A DNA stretch of 9,867 bases, from contig JAJDTN010000197.1 of assembly GCA_022827165.1 (NCBI GenBank), forward strand, positions 1-9,867, given 5' to 3'. The notes under the pieces were generated by a model. That model had not been told where the DNA came from and made no database searches. It saw only the letters and a list, made by a program, of their open reading frames with translations. Both the position numbers and the translations under genes were made by a program. Below are positions 7,317 to 9,867 of this stretch, piece after piece; positions within the stretch are counted from its first letter, which is position 1; the number at the start of each line of letters is the position of its first letter. The stretch comes from Candidatus Latescibacterota bacterium. Its GTDB lineage: Bacteria > Latescibacterota > UBA2968 > UBA8231.

Positions 7317-7538
7317 TCACAGGCGGTCGGGGCGCGAGACCATCAGGGAGGTCTCGCCGCCAAGGGTCCCGCTCGACCGCCCCCAGCGCAGGCCGAACCC
7401 CGGGGCCGCCTCGAGGCTCGCCGCGTCGTCGAACTCGACGACAGCGATGAAGGCGCCCACGTCCGCCTGCGAAGGGACGGCCGACCCGCCGCCGCCGATC
7501 AGGGCTGCGGCGAGGAGACTCCGGTGACGCCGGGCCAT
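7317..7538 (-). CDS. Short exported protein, probable outer-membrane barrel fragment
   Basis: A 73-residue protein: basic start MARRHRS, hydrophobic LLAAALIGGGGSAVPSQA ending in a plausible A-x-A-like signal peptidase site, then about 48 residues with alternating strands (GAFIAVVEFDD, APGFGLRWGR, GETSLMVSRPDRL). This looks like the first two or three strands of an outer-membrane beta-barrel, which normally needs 150 or more residues. Only 29 bp remain before the lipoprotein gene, so no frameshifted remainder can be hiding downstream. It is therefore either a truncated remnant of a barrel gene or a genuine small periplasmic protein. The ATG at 7538 has GGAGAG 5 nt upstream; another ATG at 7553 would add five residues and has a weaker site. 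It lies 23 bp after the aldolase gene. The resemblance to a barrel is by eye only. Confidence 0.6.
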   Translation of the reverse strand: MARRHRSLLAAALIGGGGSAVPSQADVGAFIAVVEFDDAASLEAAPGFGLRWGRSSGTLGGETSLMVSRPDRL

Positions 7539-7561
7539 GGCAACTCTCCCCATGCCCGCCC

Positions 7562-8284
7562 TCAGAAAGGGGGCCGCTCGAGGAAGACCGAGACCCCCAG
7601 ATCGGCCCAGCGCCGGCGGGTGTCAGGCGTGCCGTTGCGGTAGCACAGCGCCGTCTGCGAGCCCTCGACGCTGCGCGCCACCGCCTCCACGCAGTCCTCC
7701 AGCCGGCGGTACGGCGGGTTGGGATGGGTCTCGATGTCGAAGGTCAGGTCCGTGGGCCCGAAGGAGAAGCAGTCGACGCCGGGAAGGGCGAAGGTGTGGG
7801 CGTGGAGGACGGCATTCAGGGACTCTATCTGGAGCCAGAGGACCCCGTTCTCGTTCCACCAGTCGGCGTACTCGCGGCTGTCGGCGAAGTCCTGGGCCCG
7901 GCGCCGGGCCCCGCCCCCCACGCTGCGCCCGCCGCGCGGCGGGTAGTACATGTTCGCCTCGGCCTCGCGCGCCGTCTCCAGGCTCTCGACCTGGGGCACC
8001 TCGATGCCGGTGGGCCCGAGGTCGAGGAGGTTGCCGATCAGGCAGGTGTGGCTCGTGTGCTTGATGCGCAGGCGCACGGGCAGGCCGGCCTCGTCGGCGC
8101 GGTTGCAGAACTCGACGAGGGCGGGCTCGCTCAAGGCGGAGTGCTGGCTGTCCGTGGCCACGAAGTCGTACGGCCCGTGCTCGTCCCGGGCCCGCGCGAG
8201 CTGCTCGGCCGTGGCCGTCACCGGCGCGCTGAACCCGAAGGTCGGCTCGCCGGAGCGGATCCTGTCCTTCAGTCCCTGTGGCAT
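7562..8284 (-). CDS. HpcH/HpaI family class II aldolase
   Basis: A 240-residue cytoplasmic protein of the HpcH/HpaI family, metal-dependent pyruvate-type aldolases that cleave or form 4-hydroxy-2-oxo acids. Family landmarks in order: YDFVATDSQHSALSE (39-53), with H48 in the place of the catalytic histidine; VRLRI (70-74), carrying the substrate arginine; GIEVPQVESLETAREA (93-108); YYPPRGGRSVGG (113-124); WLQIES (150-155), with E154 as metal ligand; and GVDCFSFGPTDL (169-180), with D179 as the second metal ligand. All expected catalytic and metal positions are present, so it is probably active. It is slightly shorter than the usual 250-265 residues, at the C-terminus. Start ATG 8284 has GAGAGG 6 nt upstream. 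It follows the unknown 271-residue gene by 25 bp and the DegT gene beyond it, suggesting sugar or sugar-acid metabolism. The actual substrate cannot be told. Confidence 0.92.
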   Translation of the reverse strand: MPQGLKDRIRSGEPTFGFSAPVTATAEQLARARDEHGPYDFVATDSQHSALSEPALVEFCNRADEAGLPVRLRIKHTSHTCLIGNLLDLGPTGIEVPQVESLETAREAEANMYYPPRGGRSVGGGARRRAQDFADSREYADWWNENGVLWLQIESLNAVLHAHTFALPGVDCFSFGPTDLTFDIETHPNPPYRRLEDCVEAVARSVEGSQTALCYRNGTPDTRRRWADLGVSVFLERPPF

Positions 8285-8309
8285 TTCTCGCCTCTCCCTT
8301 CCAGGTCTC

Positions 8310-9125
8310 TCACGCTTGGTCGAGGAGCGGAAACAAGGGCGCCACGGCGCCGAACATGCCGGGGAACCGGAACAGCGGTTCCTCCCCGCCGGCGATCCGC
8401 TCCAGGACGCCGGGTGTCAGCAGAGCCCGGGCCCGATCGAAGAGGGCCGGGTCCGCCCCCGCCTCGTAGCTGCCGGAGGCCTGGGCGGCCTGACGCGCGG
8501 CCTCGACGCCCGGGTCCTCCGCCACGGCGGCGGCCATCCCGTCGAAAAAGGACCCGAGGGAGGATCCCCCGCCGGACTTCCACAGCTCCGCGAAAGCCTC
8601 GGTGGTCTGGCGCAGGCGCGCCTCCGCTCCGGCGGGAGGCGGCTCCCCCGCTCTCGTCAACGGCGCCGCATGCCCGTGGAGCGGTGTGCGGTCCTCGGTC
8701 TGGAAGGCCACCAGGACGCGGTGCCCCGCCCGCGGGACGGCGCGGAAGCGCACCACCGACCCCGGGGAGACGAGAACCGTGCGGCCTTCCTCCACCGGCC
8801 GGGAGGCGGCCCCCTGCGGGGTCAGGACGTCGACGAAGGCCCGGGCCGCGTGGTACAGGCGGACATGCTCGAGAGGACGGCCGTCGATGCCGCAGCGCCC
8901 GAAGGGGACGGAGAGACCGGCTTCGTCCGGGCTCTCGCCGGCGCCCGAGGCCCCTCCCTCCAGGTGGCAGCGCAACTCATCGGCCAGGGCCCGCGCCTCT
9001 TCAGCCGGGTCCGCGGGCAGCGGATCGCAGGCGGCGGAGGCGTCGTCGCCCCTCAGGCGGGCGCGGTAGAGGATCCCGTACCCGAAGAGGCGGGCGCCGA
9101 GGGGACCGTCCGTCGCCCCGGTCAC
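8310..9125 (-). CDS. Unrecognised protein coupled to DegT aminotransferase
   Basis: A 271-residue protein that I cannot place in a family. It has no signal peptide or membrane segment. The N-terminal part holds LFGYGILYRARLRGDD (13-28), then a helix with EEARALADELRCHLEG (42-57). The middle has RLYHAARAFVDVLTP (89-103) and a beta-rich stretch, TVLVSPGSVVRFRAVPRAGH (116-135) then VLVAFQTEDRTP, whose proline-glycine turns resemble a small cupin or beta-sandwich, though no metal-binding histidine set is evident. The C-terminal third is helical and alanine-rich, ending in FRFPGMFGAVAPLFPLLDQA (252-271). It starts with GTG at 9125 within a GTGA overlap with the DegT stop, which points to coupled translation and a linked role; the aldolase follows 25 bp later. 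The long conserved-looking charged segments and codon use argue that it is real. Function unknown. Confidence 0.8.
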   Translation of the reverse strand: MTGATDGPLGARLFGYGILYRARLRGDDASAACDPLPADPAEEARALADELRCHLEGGASGAGESPDEAGLSVPFGRCGIDGRPLEHVRLYHAARAFVDVLTPQGAASRPVEEGRTVLVSPGSVVRFRAVPRAGHRVLVAFQTEDRTPLHGHAAPLTRAGEPPPAGAEARLRQTTEAFAELWKSGGGSSLGSFFDGMAAAVAEDPGVEAARQAAQASGSYEAGADPALFDRARALLTPGVLERIAGGEEPLFRFPGMFGAVAPLFPLLDQA

Positions 9126-9867
9126 GCCAACTGGTCCGCGTTCTCGGCGACCTTGCGGAAGGCGTCGGCGAACTGATCGATCACCCCGGTCCTGTTGTGC
9201 TTGAACCAGGGGATCGAGTAGCAGCGGGCGGGCAGGCCCTCGGTCACCGGCAGGCTCCCCCGGGGCTGGCGCAGGTCGCGGTCGGCAAAGGCGATGCGCG
9301 TCGGCTTGCCGTCGCCGTACACGTCGGCCTCGTTGAGCACGGGATGCAGGTGCAGCAGGATGTTGGCCCCCGGTGAGACGCTGAACCCGCCCCCATCGAT
9401 CTCGGAGCTCACCGCCTTGCAGAATGCGGCCACGGGAAGCCCCCCGAGTTCCTCGGGAACGTAGAGACCCCTGGCGGCGTACCAGCCGCCCATGGTGCTG
9501 CCGGAGCCGGCGGCCGGGCGGTGGGGGCGGATCCCCGGGGTGCCATCGAGGCGGTCCCAGAAGTGGTTCATCGCCTCCTGGATGATCTCGATGCGGTCGC
9601 GGTAGTGCCGGAGCTGGACGCGGCCCACGGCGGAGGACAGCTGGTGCATGCGGTACTTGCAGCCGCCGAGAGGCAGGCCGGCCAGCGGCTTCAGCTCCGG
9701 ATGCTCCAGCCGCGAGGTGCGTTCGTAGTGGCCGAAGGCGGCGGCCCTCTCGTAGATCTCCTCGTCGCCGGTGACCAGGAACCCCCCTTCTCCGCAGGCC
9801 AGGGACTTGCCGGACATGATCGACATCGCTCCCACGTCGCCGATCGTCCCCAGGAGCCGCCCTTCGT
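9122..9867 (-). CDS. DegT/DnrJ/EryC1/StrS family PLP aminotransferase (C-terminal part)
   Basis: The C-terminal 247 or so residues of a fold-type I PLP enzyme of the sugar aminotransferase family; the 5' end is outside the window, so about 150-180 residues are missing. The frame is open to the edge at 9867, and the GTG at 9835 is internal. Visible: GTIGDVGAMSIMSGKSLACG, with the PLP-binding lysine in SGKSLACGEGG; LVTGDEEIYERAAAFGHY; YRMHQLSSAVGRVQL, the usual region after the lysine; and the family ending SIPWFKHNRTGVIDQFADAFRKVAEN. Family members transfer an amino group to a nucleotide-linked keto-sugar, or act as dehydratases or oxidoreductases; members of this wider group also occur in catabolic clusters, so the reaction is not settled. 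It is the first gene of the visible operon, overlapping the next by GTGA and followed by the HpcH/HpaI aldolase. No promoter for it is in the window. Confidence 0.9.
   Translation of the reverse strand, partial: EGRLLGTIGDVGAMSIMSGKSLACGEGGFLVTGDEEIYERAAAFGHYERTSRLEHPELKPLAGLPLGGCKYRMHQLSSAVGRVQLRHYRDRIEIIQEAMNHFWDRLDGTPGIRPHRPAAGSGSTMGGWYAARGLYVPEELGGLPVAAFCKAVSSEIDGGGFSVSPGANILLHLHPVLNEADVYGDGKPTRIAFADRDLRQPRGSLPVTEGLPARCYSIPWFKHNRTGVIDQFADAFRKVAENADQLA

Noticed and set aside
7724..9376. Long plus-strand frames opposite the aldolase, the unknown protein and the DegT gene
   Set aside because: They are arginine/proline-rich shadow translations with no motif; the minus-strand genes have recognisable catalytic residues and a continuous set of ribosome binding sites.

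Overview
This is a compact, high-GC bacterial window with no RNA gene, mobile element or CRISPR array that I can see. Every stretch longer than about 75 bases lies inside a gene. The organism cannot be named. High GC, many Shine-Dalgarno sites, a ferredoxin-type 2-oxoacid oxidoreductase and secreted/lipid-modified proteins suggest a Gram-negative-type bacterium, perhaps from a poorly cultured environmental phylum; that last step is inference.

Left block (1-4926, all minus strand, read right to left): a degenerate UvrA-like protein, a two-CBS-domain protein, then KorA (fused gamma/alpha) and the start of KorB of a 2-oxoacid:ferredoxin oxidoreductase. A good sigma-70-type promoter precedes the CBS gene, and its -35 box contains the stop codon of the UvrA-like gene. 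So CBS-korA-korB is probably a transcription unit of its own, and the CBS protein may sense adenine nucleotides for this central-carbon enzyme.

Middle (4998-5807, plus strand): one exported DUF547 protein, divergent from the UvrA-like gene (71 bp between starts) and convergent with the next gene, sharing a CTAG in which both stop codons lie.

Right block (5804-9867, all minus strand, read right to left): a DegT-family PLP protein (5' end outside the window), an unrecognised 271-residue protein coupled to it through a GTGA overlap, an HpcH/HpaI-family aldolase, a short exported protein resembling the first strands of an outer-membrane barrel, an unrecognised lipoprotein, and a metallo-beta-lactamase-fold hydrolase with an N-terminal helix-turn-helix-like domain. 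Gaps are 2-25 bp and one of 29 bp, so this looks like one operon. The first three genes suggest sugar or oxo-acid metabolism; the last three may be an unrelated envelope or hydrolase set.

The strongest candidate for something undescribed is the 735-residue UvrA-like protein. It keeps the UvrA layout, the C-terminal CxxC-19-CxxC zinc module and one intact Walker A, but has lost the first Walker A lysine, both catalytic glutamates, both switch histidines and most of the second signature motif.
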